Source: Caulobacter sp. (GTDB lineage Bacteria; Pseudomonadota; Alphaproteobacteria; Caulobacterales; Caulobacteraceae). Taken from it: a stretch of 64,000 nucleotides of DNA. The notes below the pieces were generated by a model. The model was not told where the DNA came from, searched no databases, and saw only the letters and a program-made list of their open reading frames with translations. This document shows positions 17,799 to 25,390 of the stretch, piece by piece; position 1 is the stretch's first letter; the number at the start of each line of letters is the position of its first letter. The stretch is from NCBI GenBank assembly GCA_026225565.1, contig JAMFTA010000110.1, positions 1 to 64,000 on the forward strand, read 5' to 3'. The position numbers and the translations under genes are program-made.

Positions 17799-18134
17799 TC
17801 AAAAGAGCGATGGCTGCCGCAAGCCTTCCTCGATTTGGCTTCTCAGGGCGGCGAGTTCAGATCGCACGCTTTGCGGATCGCCAAAGCCGCGCGGAAAACC
17901 GTCCAACAGCGCCGCCGCACCTGCTTCCTTTGCGGCAAGCATCGTGGCGAAGCCTTCGCCATCATCGGTGATCGGCCCGCACCGCCCCCCATAGCTGTAA
18001 GACAGGTCGATGGCGAAACGATAGAGCCCGTCCCGGCATTGCGCGACGCGCACGCTTGCATAGGAGCGTTCCTTGCGGGCGAGTTCATAGGTAGTTTCAG
18101 CGGTGTAGGCGCCATAATCGTTGGGCTGTTGCAT
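17799..18134 (-). CDS. Hypothetical protein of mobile-element type
   Basis: A 111-aa soluble protein (MQQPNDYGAYTAETTYELARKERSY...). The ATG at 18134 is preceded by GGAG at a good distance, inside a longer open frame. The middle (YRFAIDLSYSYGGRCGPITDDGEGFATMLAAKEAGAAALL) looks like a small alpha/beta fold. I do not recognise a family name, though similar short proteins accompany plasmid genes in alphaproteobacteria. It is the first gene inside the element. Confidence 0.65.
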   Translation of the reverse strand: MQQPNDYGAYTAETTYELARKERSYASVRVAQCRDGLYRFAIDLSYSYGGRCGPITDDGEGFATMLAAKEAGAAALLDGFPRGFGDPQSVRSELAALRSQIEEGLRQPSLF

Positions 18135-18202
18135 GAGGTTCTCCATTGGGATGGGGTTGCGTGATGCAACCCTGCCTCGTGGCGAACAGCGGGTGTGCAA
18201 GC

Positions 18203-18299
18203 GGAGTGGGCGCCTTCGCAGGGACCCGGCTGCAGGGAGCGCAGCGACTGAAGCTGGGCGGAAGGCGATCCGAAGCGCGCCGAGGGCGGAGCCCTACGC
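18203..18299 (+). repeat. Dispersed repeat, copy A
   Basis: A GC-rich stretch of about 97 bases beginning GAGTGGGCG and containing GGGCGGAAGGCGATCCG. A second, diverged copy in the same orientation is at 22638-22731. The copies bracket the block from the MBL gene to the serine hydrolase gene. It carries no gene; the 306-base gap it lies in (18135-18440) also holds the promoter region of the MBL gene. Confidence 0.6.
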
Positions 18300-18440
18300 C
18301 TAGCTCCTCATGTGCGAGCTATTCAGGGGATGCTACCCCTACATTTTGTGGTGGGGAAAAGGTTTCGTCTACATCTTGAAATGAGTAAATGCGGCCCTAC
18401 GTCCTTAACGATCATTGCGCGACGCAGTCGGGGAACGGGG

Positions 18441-19346
18441 ATGAAGATTGAAATTCACGATGTCGATCATGGAGCCTGCGTAGTCGTCACAGGGCCGCGG
18501 GGGCATCGGCTCATGCTTGATTGCGGCCAGAGCGGCACGCGAGAATGGTGGCCCTCCATTCATTACTACGGCGAGACCATCCATACGCTCCTACTGATGA
18601 ACCTCGACGAGGACCATGTTGAGGATCTCGAAAACCTTTGGAGAACGACGGTTATCAAAGCCATCGGGAGCAATCCGACAATTTCTGCGGCGGCTTTGAA
18701 GTTCATGAAGCCGAGCGGTATGCGTCGCGGTGTCACTGCCGCCCACAACATCCTCACTTCGCTTGGGCCGGGATTTCACGGCCAATGGAGTGATGACCTC
18801 GGCGGAGTGCGTTGGCAGGCGTTCTGGAACCGATATGCTGTAGATTTCACAGAGACCAACGACCTAAGCCTAGCGGTATTTGTGTCATATGGCGGCTTCA
18901 CCGCGCTGTTTGGCGGCGACCTTGAAACAGCTGGCTGGCGTAGGCTGCTTCAAAATCCAGGTTTCCGGGCGCGTCTGCCTGAAGTGAAATTATTTGTAGC
19001 GTCGCACCATGGCCGGGAAAGCGGGAAATGCGATGAGCTGTTCACTTATTGCTCGCCCGATCTGATCGTCTTTTCTGATGGACCGAAGGAATTCGAGACG
19101 CAGGAAACGACGCAATGGTACGCCCGCCGCGCCAATGGGATTCCTGATTATTCCCGGCCCCCGACAATCCTGGGCGATCAACCGCGTCGCCGGGTGATGA
19201 CCACGCGCAGCGATGGCACGATCTGTATAGACGTTGCTGACACTGGGAAGTGGCTCGTGACGCCTTCACCACGGCCAAATCAACTTTACAACGCTCTACA
19301 AGCGCTGGGGCTTTCACAGCCGATGACGAGGCCGCTGCTTGGCTGA
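18441..19346 (+). CDS. ComEC-like metallo-beta-lactamase fold protein
   Basis: A 301-aa protein. Metal-site motifs of the ComEC/Rec2 branch can be traced: N54-L-D-E-D58-H59 in place of the usual HxHxDH, GGD at 158-160, SHHG at 188-191 and a C-terminal RSDGTICIDV that matches the ComEC TDRDGxxxV ending. The first His of the motif is replaced by Asn, as in part of this branch. It has no membrane segment, unlike ComEC, so it is a stand-alone hydrolase, possibly a nuclease or phosphodiesterase (inference). The start at 18441 follows GGGGAACGGGG. It overlaps the next gene by 8 bases, giving a tight operon. Confidence 0.75.
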   Translation: MKIEIHDVDHGACVVVTGPRGHRLMLDCGQSGTREWWPSIHYYGETIHTLLLMNLDEDHVEDLENLWRTTVIKAIGSNPTISAAALKFMKPSGMRRGVTAAHNILTSLGPGFHGQWSDDLGGVRWQAFWNRYAVDFTETNDLSLAVFVSYGGFTALFGGDLETAGWRRLLQNPGFRARLPEVKLFVASHHGRESGKCDELFTYCSPDLIVFSDGPKEFETQETTQWYARRANGIPDYSRPPTILGDQPRRRVMTTRSDGTICIDVADTGKWLVTPSPRPNQLYNALQALGLSQPMTRPLLG

Positions 19347-19995
19347 TAAGTTCCAGGAAGCCGTCAGGTCATTTGATGCCTACGAGGTCATTGGGGTTGT
19401 CACGCCCGGAGTGGTTGTCGCGCTGATGCTGGCGATAGAATGGCCCCCATTCAAATCCTTGATGGGACCGCAAGGCCTGAGTATCGGTGACTTTGGCCTC
19501 TTCATCCTTGTAGCCTTCGTCCTCGGTCATTTAATCCAAGCTGCGGGCAACATTGTCGAGCTCTTCGTTTGGCTTCCCTTCGGCTTACCGACGAACTGGG
19601 TGCGGCTCCCCGGCCAATCGCTTGTAACCGCCGCCCAAAGAAAGGCGTTGGAAACGATGGTATCTGAAATGGAGGGAGAGGTGATTGATCTCTCAGGTGT
19701 CAGCCGCACCCATTGGCGAGCGATCACTGCTCGTGCCTATGGACGCCTTAAATCCAGCGGCCGGTCTGGCAGAGCGGACATCTCCAATCGCACCTATGGC
19801 CTATGCCGTGGCCTGTCGGCGGCGGTGCTCATCTGCTTCGGCTGGTCTCTTTATGAGCATCCCAGAGCATGGACGGAGATTGGACTCATCGGACTGGCAG
19901 CTGCTGCCGCACTTTGGCGCATGCGCCGCGCTGGCGTTCACTACGCCAGAGCCCTTGTGTTAGATTTTATCGATTTGTCGAACGGCGCATCATAG
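19339..19995 (+). CDS. Membrane protein encoded with the MBL-fold protein
   Basis: A 218-aa protein starting at a TTG that overlaps the end of the MBL gene. Four hydrophobic segments are visible: about 22-37 (VTPGVVVALMLAIEW), 48-76 (FGLFILVAFVLGHLIQAAGNIVELFVW region), 157-170 and 180-193. A soluble loop of roughly 80 residues lies between the second and third segments. I do not recognise a family. A membrane anchor coupled to a nuclease-like enzyme is a common layout in phage-defence modules, but no specific known system matches. Confidence 0.65.
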   Translation: MADKFQEAVRSFDAYEVIGVVTPGVVVALMLAIEWPPFKSLMGPQGLSIGDFGLFILVAFVLGHLIQAAGNIVELFVWLPFGLPTNWVRLPGQSLVTAAQRKALETMVSEMEGEVIDLSGVSRTHWRAITARAYGRLKSSGRSGRADISNRTYGLCRGLSAAVLICFGWSLYEHPRAWTEIGLIGLAAAAALWRMRRAGVHYARALVLDFIDLSNGAS

Positions 19996-20012
19996 CGCCC
20001 GGCATTCAATGA

Positions 20013-20678
20013 ATGGCTCGCCTAGCCCGCTCAACAAAATCCGGTGAACTTGGAGCCAACGTGATTGACGAGGTCGCAAGAGACAGAGCGCTAAATCGGT
20101 ACGGAATTCCACTGTGCCTGCACGTGCCGATCGCGGCTGTCGATGAGGAAGCAATCACCACCTATGTCGGAGATATTGTTCGGCCGCTGACGCAAGGGCA
20201 GACCCGGCGAGCGTTCCTGGTGGAGACGCGCGAACAGCCCGCGATTGATCCATGCTACCCAATTTCCGATAAGCCCAGCTCCGTGATATTCCATACGCGG
20301 CAACAGGTCTGGGTCCACCACGCCTACAACAGCTATCGGTCGGCGTATCGGCGGGCATTCCCGGGCACCGACATTTCTGGTCTGGTGCTGAGCCATGCGA
20401 TGAATAGGCGCGTGGCGGCCCTCAAAGGGTTTAACTTTATCCGGCTTACGCCGACCTTGCGCCGCGCGAATTCCAGCAGTGCGTTCTCCGAGAATTGGGG
20501 TGTCGCGCTTCACAGCGACACCCACCAAATGGCCGCAAACAAACGTAATGGCGCCTTCATCCAGTACGCCGACCTCACCGAACTCATGCTCATGATGGAC
20601 ATGCCCCTAGGAGGTGGAGTCATGGCCGCAGTGAATGAGGGGCAAAGGCTCATCCGACCGCGGGCCAACGAAGGCTAG
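20013..20678 (+). CDS. Orphan protein, third gene of the MBL module
   Basis: A 221-aa soluble protein 17 bases after the membrane gene on the same strand. The middle carries HHAYNSYRSAYRRAFPGTD and LSHAMNRRVAALKGFNFIRL, a His/Asn/Arg-rich segment that could hold an active site, then a conserved-looking RANSSSAFSENWGV. No family is recognised. A GTG at 20060 with GGAG before it is an alternative start. Its position in the operon suggests it works with the MBL and membrane proteins. Confidence 0.6.
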   Translation: MARLARSTKSGELGANVIDEVARDRALNRYGIPLCLHVPIAAVDEEAITTYVGDIVRPLTQGQTRRAFLVETREQPAIDPCYPISDKPSSVIFHTRQQVWVHHAYNSYRSAYRRAFPGTDISGLVLSHAMNRRVAALKGFNFIRLTPTLRRANSSSAFSENWGVALHSDTHQMAANKRNGAFIQYADLTELMLMMDMPLGGGVMAAVNEGQRLIRPRANEG

Positions 20679-20908
20679 GAGAACGCCTGCGAAGAGCGCG
20701 ATTGTCTACGACTTTAACGCTCCGGTGCGAACGTGAACGTAAGCGTCCGGCTAGCTAACGATGGGACACGCAGGATCGGGCGCGTCAAATGGCAGGCGAC
20801 CGGCAATGGCGTCGCGTGACTTGAAGATCACGATTTATTGCGCGGGGCCACAAGGGGAAGTTGTGGTACATTCAGCTGGTCGGCGGATCACATTTCAAGG
20901 AGCCCACG

Positions 20909-21085
20909 ATGGGCAAAGGTGATTACGAAAAAGGCCAGAAAGACGGCTCGGAAGGCCACCACGATAAACCGTTTGATCTGTTGGATGGTCTTCTCGGCAC
21001 GGGCGACTACGCTCGCGACAGTGCCCAACGAAATGCGAATTATGAAAAGGGTTACACCAATGGACGAGACAACCCTAAGAAGTAG
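20909..21085 (+). CDS. Small repeat-containing hydrophilic protein
   Basis: A 58-aa protein with an AAGGAG ribosome-binding site 6 bases before its ATG. It contains two related units, GDYEKGQKDGSEG and NYEKGYTNGRDN, plus GDYARDSAQRNA, so it is built of a GxYxxGxxDG-type repeat. Highly charged, no signal peptide or membrane segment. Similar tiny proteins occur in proteobacteria without known function. It lies downstream of the MBL module but 230 bases away, so it may be transcribed separately. Confidence 0.65.
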   Translation: MGKGDYEKGQKDGSEGHHDKPFDLLDGLLGTGDYARDSAQRNANYEKGYTNGRDNPKK

Positions 21086-21187
21086 GTTCGCCTACGGCAG
21101 TCCCAGCACCTGATGGCGTTTGGCGCAGCCATCCATACGAACGATGCACTTACCTGCCAAAGGCGCGATGGCCCATCGCGCTTGAAG

Positions 21188-22498
21188 TCATTTGAGCGCC
21201 TTAGCTCCATCGATCATGACGTCAATCACCTTGTCATTGCTGTGATGACCAACATGGGCGGTGAGCGGATCAGCGGCGATGTGGAGGAAGTCAAAGCCGT
21301 TGCGATCCATAATGTTCGTGACCTTCACCTTATCAATCCCTGGCACCAGGAAGGTGAGCGCATCGGTCGGATCGCTGAACGCGATAATCTGCTTTGGGTT
21401 GGGACGTGCCGAAAGGGGATACGTGCCCGACAACCCTGGCATCGAATGCTCCGCTGAATCCTGACCTTCAGCCCACGCCGAAAGAGCATCAAGGGGTGAC
21501 TGGCCGACGCCAGTGACGGGTGGGTTCACGAGACCGTGGCTCGGCACATAGCCGTTATCTTGTCCGAGACGACCAAGTTCCAAAAGCGCGAATTGGTTGG
21601 CGAACAAATAGATGTAAGCCGTCCGCTGGAGTAGGTCATGTGTGGCTCCGCCGGTGTGCCATGCATCGAGGGTGATAAAGCTTCCGAGGCTTTCGGCGAT
21701 CAAGACGTATTCATCATCGGCAGCACCACCTGTCCTACTGTCGGTCGCCGCGTATTCGAATGCTTTATCGATAGTCGCTCGGAAATAGGTCTGCATCGGA
21801 CCGAGGGCGATAACAGCGTCGGACAGGCCCCAATTCATGAGGCCACGTTTGACCGCGCCGTTGGCCCAGGCCGCGCCGCCAATAGGTCGCTTGGCTTTCA
21901 AAGCGTCGTTGATTTCCTTCTCGTTTAGCCATGACTGGTAGGGCGCGCCAAGCTTGGTCGTTCCGTCATCTGCCAAGCCCGCACATAGATAAAGATGGTG
22001 GGTGTCGAGTCCGCCCAGGCGAGCTTCGGGGGCAACGAGTGCCCGGCATTTGAGGGGAACGGCCAGTGGCCACCAATTCACCTCGTCGACGATGAGAAGC
22101 GGATGGCCGCCCACGTTGTAGGTATAGCGGTTCACGAAGGGCGCACCCGTCGCCCACGTTTCATCGGTCCAGATGGGATCAGTCATAAACTTGAAATCGG
22201 GTTTGGGGCTGATCGCAAGGCGATGATTGCGCTCGACAACCGGCTCGCCCGCCGCCTTCAGCTCGGGCATTTTGGCACGCAGCTTCTTTTGAAATATCTC
22301 CGACAGGCCAGCACTGTCGGAGGCGATGCCATGCACGTAGACGATGTGGACGGGTTTGCCGTGGGCACCCGCGAGTATCTCGCGGAACGACTTCGTATCT
22401 TTGAGCGCCTCCGGGCCAACTTCGGCCATCGGCGCAGCGAACGCTGCGCCGAGACCGACCACGGAGAATAGGCCCGCCAACATTTCCCGCAACGCCAT
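21188..22498 (-). CDS. Exported alpha/beta-hydrolase (serine esterase-like)
   Basis: A 436-aa protein with a Sec signal peptide (MALREMLAGLFSVVGLGAAFAAP, split here from the rest) and a strong AGGGGGAA ribosome-binding site before the ATG at 22498. The hydrolase features are the strand-turn YVHGIAS near residue 50, an elbow AESLGS holding the likely nucleophile Ser near residue 275, a late SDPTDALTF with a candidate acid Asp and a C-terminal GHHSN with the likely catalytic His. Substrate unknown; esterase or lipase activity is plausible. It is convergent with the small repeat protein gene and lies just inside repeat copy B. Confidence 0.7.
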   Translation of the reverse strand: MALREMLAGLFSVVGLGAAFAAPMAEVGPEALKDTKSFREILAGAHGKPVHIVYVHGIASDSAGLSEIFQKKLRAKMPELKAAGEPVVERNHRLAISPKPDFKFMTDPIWTDETWATGAPFVNRYTYNVGGHPLLIVDEVNWWPLAVPLKCRALVAPEARLGGLDTHHLYLCAGLADDGTTKLGAPYQSWLNEKEINDALKAKRPIGGAAWANGAVKRGLMNWGLSDAVIALGPMQTYFRATIDKAFEYAATDSRTGGAADDEYVLIAESLGSFITLDAWHTGGATHDLLQRTAYIYLFANQFALLELGRLGQDNGYVPSHGLVNPPVTGVGQSPLDALSAWAEGQDSAEHSMPGLSGTYPLSARPNPKQIIAFSDPTDALTFLVPGIDKVKVTNIMDRNGFDFLHIAADPLTAHVGHHSNDKVIDVMIDGAKALK

Positions 22499-22637
22499 CG
22501 TTTCCCCCTTTGCGTGTACGCCGGGGGTCAATAAGACGCTACAATCAAAGATTGTCCATGGGCCTCTGGCACGCGTTGTAACTCTGGTTAGTTCTCAAGC
22601 ACCAACTCTGCTTTGGGTGAACCGTGGGCGGGCAGTA

Positions 22638-22731
22638 GAGTGGGCGTCTTTGTGGATACCGGCTGCCAGGGCATTGGCGGCTGAAGCCGGGCGGAAGGCG
22701 ATCCGCCGCGCCCCGAGGGCTGAGCTCTTCC
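22638..22731 (+). repeat. Dispersed repeat, copy B
   Basis: This copy starts GAGTGGGCG and carries GGGCGGAAGGCGATCCG in common with copy A at 18203-18299, in the same orientation. Identity by eye is roughly three quarters with one or two small gaps. It lies 140 bases upstream of the serine hydrolase gene. The rest of the gap 22499-23008 has no convincing gene apart from the terminator-like hairpin below. Confidence 0.6.
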
Positions 22732-22975
22732 ATGAGCTTTTGCAAGTGTTTAAAGAATAGAAATTTACCACCGTGCGAAGCGCGGTGTCCATTTGAGTAT
22801 GTAGTTCTGTTGGGTCGGGAGCCAGGCAGCGTTGGCGACAGTCGATCAAACTTTCATACGCGGATTGGATACCGCACGAACGTGTTTCGTCACAGGCTTA
22901 TCTCGGACTAAGCACGGGCGTCGGAACTATTCCGGCCAGATAGGGCTCTCGAGAATTACCTTGGCTGTCTGCCTG

Positions 22976-23006
22976 ACTCCCGGCCCAACAGACCGGGAGT
23001 ATTTTT
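22976..23006 (+). terminator. Hairpin with T-run next to the IS110 remnant
   Basis: Perfect 8-bp stem ACTCCCGG/CCGGGAGT (22976-22983 and 22993-23000) followed by ATTTTT. It is oriented as a terminator for rightward transcripts, although no rightward gene precedes it. It sits 9 bases beyond the transposase remnant's stop codon and could be part of the insertion sequence's end. Confidence 0.5.
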
Positions 23007-23009
23007 ATG

Positions 23010-23132
23010 CCGTGGCGCGGACCTCCTGGCCAATTGCCCAAACGAAGCCCGACAATTCCCGGGCGATGGCCGCCGTGACCACGGTCGGTTGCCACGCGCG
23101 CGCATCTTGCGGAACCGTTGGCAAGGGCGCGT
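23010..23132 (-). pseudogene. IS110-family transposase remnant (C-terminus only)
   Basis: One leftward frame reads WQPTVVTAAIARELSGFV then WAIGQEVRATA and a stop near 23008. This matches the conserved C-terminal helix of IS110/IS1111 transposases (VVTAIARELAGFxWAI). Only about 40 residues are recognisable; the DEDD and Ser catalytic domains are missing. The fragment directly follows the lipoprotein gene, so the insertion sequence has mostly been lost. Confidence 0.55.
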
Positions 23133-23460
23133 CTAGGCCTTCCACGCGATGTCGCGCACCGGCTTTGGCAACCGCACCAGCACCTCCGCCTTTTCCTGGG
23201 CGATGCGCGCGGGATACTGATAATTCGGGGGAAGATCAGTGGCGTATCTGATCAGGTGATGCGCGATCGTAGTTGTCGCCGCTTCCAGTGTCAGCGCCTT
23301 TGACAGTGCCAAGTACTTCGTTGCACCTGGATACGCAGGGAGGACCTTGATCGATCTCCAACCCATCAGTGTTGGTCTTCGCGTCATAGGCTTGAGTGCT
23401 GTCCGGGGCGTCACAACCGACCAGAGCAAACACTAAGCTGAAGAATATCGCCGTCCTCAT
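23133..23460 (-). pseudogene. Lipoprotein gene with apparent frameshift
   Basis: The first frame (from the ATG at 23460) gives MRTAIFFSLVFALVGCDAPD, a clear lipoprotein signal with lipobox LVGC, and continues normally to GLEIDQ. Near 23345 the second frame takes over with VLPAYPGATKYLALSKALTLEA and ends in KPVRDIAWKA at 23133. Skipping one G joins the two into one protein of about 108 residues. The start overlaps the stop of the upstream membrane-protein gene (ATGA), so the two form an operon. The shift may be a real mutation or a sequence error. Confidence 0.6.
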
Positions 23461-24134
23461 GGGGCCTCTTTAGCGATGCTGTGTTCAAATTTTTCAAGGA
23501 AACAAGCCTGTAGTTGTGCTGGGTGATCGACCTTGCATTGCTGGTAGTAAGCTAGCGCTATACGGTCCTGCGAGGTCGTATAGACGTAGGTTGGTATCGG
23601 TACCGTCTTGTAGTCATTGCGCAAAAGTCCGCCGGCGGCCGCCATCCCGGCACCAGCAAGGAAGATCACGACGCCTGTGGACCCGGTCTTGAAGTTAAAT
23701 TTGACGCTTTCGATCTCACCGGCACCATTCACCCCCCCATCGTTAATTCCAAGGATGACGAGCATCAAGCCCAGACTGATGACCGAGAAGCCCACCTGTA
23801 TAGTCGAGATCTTCATGATCTGCTTGTTAGTCATCATTGTCTCGTTGGCATGTTCCGCCGACAGCAGCGAAAAGAGCCCATAGTCATTAGCGTTGGCTAG
23901 GCGCGGCTTGATGGTGGCAAAGCGCGCTTCAGGCGTGGCGGAAACATCGGCAACCACGAACTGCCGGAGTGTCCGCAATCCGTCATAGGCCTGCACGAGC
24001 AGAATGATCGGAAAGACGATCCCCAGCAGTACAACAGCAACGCCGTGGACGACCCCTTGAAACCGATTGAGCCGAAGAGCTTGCGCGGACCGCTTTGGGG
24101 ATACCGCTTGGTGGGCAAAGTCCGATTCAGTCAA
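23457..24134 (-). CDS. Membrane protein of unknown function
   Basis: A 225-aa protein if translation starts at the TTG at 24134, which has GGGAGTGG upstream; a longer frame to 24251 begins with Arg-rich sequence and is less likely. Three hydrophobic segments are seen at about 28-50 (GVAVVLLGIVFPIILLVQAY), 117-135 (VGFSVISLGLMLVILGI) and 157-175 (GVVIFLAGAGMAAAGGLL). The last third is a soluble tail with three Cys. No family recognised. It is coupled to the lipoprotein gene. Confidence 0.65.
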   Translation of the reverse strand: MTESDFAHQAVSPKRSAQALRLNRFQGVVHGVAVVLLGIVFPIILLVQAYDGLRTLRQFVVADVSATPEARFATIKPRLANANDYGLFSLLSAEHANETMMTNKQIMKISTIQVGFSVISLGLMLVILGINDGGVNGAGEIESVKFNFKTGSTGVVIFLAGAGMAAAGGLLRNDYKTVPIPTYVYTTSQDRIALAYYQQCKVDHPAQLQACFLEKFEHSIAKEAP

Positions 24135-24354
24135 GGGTCCACTCCCATGGCACCGCCACCGCAGGATGCCTACCCCAAATTGTGGTCTAAGAAAATGACG
24201 GAATAGGCCCCGGCACCTTGCTCGCGCCCGAGGTGACCAGAATAGTCTCAAATTTAAATACTTGTCGAAATTTATTATATTGGAAATGTGATGGCAGAAT
24301 TCATTCGACTTTATTCATTAAATGAAATATAGTCAATAAAAAAGGAGGCTTGTA

Positions 24355-24708
24355 ATGGTAGATGAAAGAGAACGGGGAAGCCTAAAAGTAAATGATAATT
24401 CGATAAAGATTTCTGATTCTGAAGAGTTTGTTCTCGATGTAAAGGGTAGCGGCTTCAATATCGACATGGTGCTATCGAAAAACGGTAAAAATGTCTGCAA
24501 TCCATCTCCAACATTTGAGAATTTAGTTTTTTTGAATAGTTTATTGATGAGAAAAGTCGGTTCTGCGATGGTTGATCCCAAACACCCTAGACGGAACGAT
24601 CCGATTAACGACCTAAAAAAGGTCATAGATGGGCAAGATGTCTCAATTGATATTAAGCCGGGCGAGCTTCCGAGGCTCTGTAATTCAAATATTGGTCGCC
24701 ACAAATAA
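24355..24708 (+). CDS. Low-GC hypothetical protein
   Basis: A 117-aa soluble protein with a strong AAGGAGG site 6 bases before its ATG. Its DNA and the 90 bases upstream are far more AT-rich than the chromosome, which points to recent transfer from a low-GC donor. The protein begins with a beta-rich part (SLKVNDNSIKISDSEEFVLDVKG) and is otherwise featureless. No family recognised. The upstream AT-rich stretch likely holds its promoter. Confidence 0.7.
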   Translation: MVDERERGSLKVNDNSIKISDSEEFVLDVKGSGFNIDMVLSKNGKNVCNPSPTFENLVFLNSLLMRKVGSAMVDPKHPRRNDPINDLKKVIDGQDVSIDIKPGELPRLCNSNIGRHK

Positions 24709-24711
24709 ATC

Positions 24712-24981
24712 TTAAGTCGCGCTGTCAAAGAAGTGAGCTAGTAGCGCGACAGTACCCCATAGGGAAAGTGGCCTTACAAATATAGCAGATACGAAGTCCG
24801 CCACCAGCAAGTTCTTCGGCAGCCCTATAGCGACATTCAAAATCCCAGCGGTCCATTGAGTAAATGATAGGGCTGCCGCTATTGAAATACCTGGAATATG
24901 ACGGGCAATTTGAAACACAATGGCTCCAGCCACCAAACTAATTGGAAGGGCAATCGGAACAATCGAAGAGTGGAGCTGCAT
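24712..24981 (-). CDS. Small membrane protein
   Basis: An 89-aa protein with three hydrophobic stretches (IVPIALPISLVAGAIVFQI, then ISIAAALSF, and PLSLWGTVALLAHFF). The ATG at 24981 is preferred to a TTG 45 bases upstream because it removes a charged leader. The 3' end touches the end of the low-GC gene on the other strand. No family recognised; moderate support only, since there is no good ribosome-binding site. Confidence 0.45.
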   Translation of the reverse strand: MQLHSSIVPIALPISLVAGAIVFQIARHIPGISIAAALSFTQWTAGILNVAIGLPKNLLVADFVSAIFVRPLSLWGTVALLAHFFDSAT

Positions 24982-25390
24982 GTCCGTAATCCGTTGGTTT
25001 TCCCGCGAAATCCATGAAAAGAACAACTGAAGTCATGTGGAAGATGATACACACTCTCACAAACATCAAGAGGCAATCTGCATGGAGTTGGCTTGGGTGC
25101 AGTAGCGTCCAATGTTCTTGAGATCGGTGCGGCCATTCGCGATGAGGCGATGTCAATGGTGGGGATGGCCTCCATGACCTGGGCGATGCCCGCCTCAACG
25201 GGTTTGGTACGATGGCTGTGCGGCCCCCCTCGGCACCGCCGGAAAGCAGCTTCGACATCCTGTGTATCGGATGTGGGCTTCATCCGTTGTTGGGAGCCTG
25301 CCTAAGCAGTGGATCGCCGGGTGAAATGGGGCGGCGTTAACCCCTGCCGTCCGACCGGACTGTTGCCGACAAGTCGCAATGGTTGAGTAG
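24982..25390. other. Region upstream of the relaxase, possible oriT
   Basis: No convincing gene is seen in about 400 bases. Several frames are open on the minus strand, but each yields Arg/Pro/Ser-rich sequence. Transfer origins of MobA/MobL-type relaxases usually lie just upstream of the relaxase gene, so this is where an oriT would be expected; I could not identify a nic site. Confidence 0.3.

Noticed and set aside
22832-23251. A 139-aa plus-strand open frame
   Set aside because: It crosses the terminator hairpin and runs antisense to the IS110 remnant and the lipoprotein; composition looks non-coding.
24879-25283. A 134-aa minus-strand frame and its sister frame at 24938-25258
   Set aside because: Arg/Pro/Ser-rich, no ribosome-binding site, overlaps the small membrane protein gene; not enough support.
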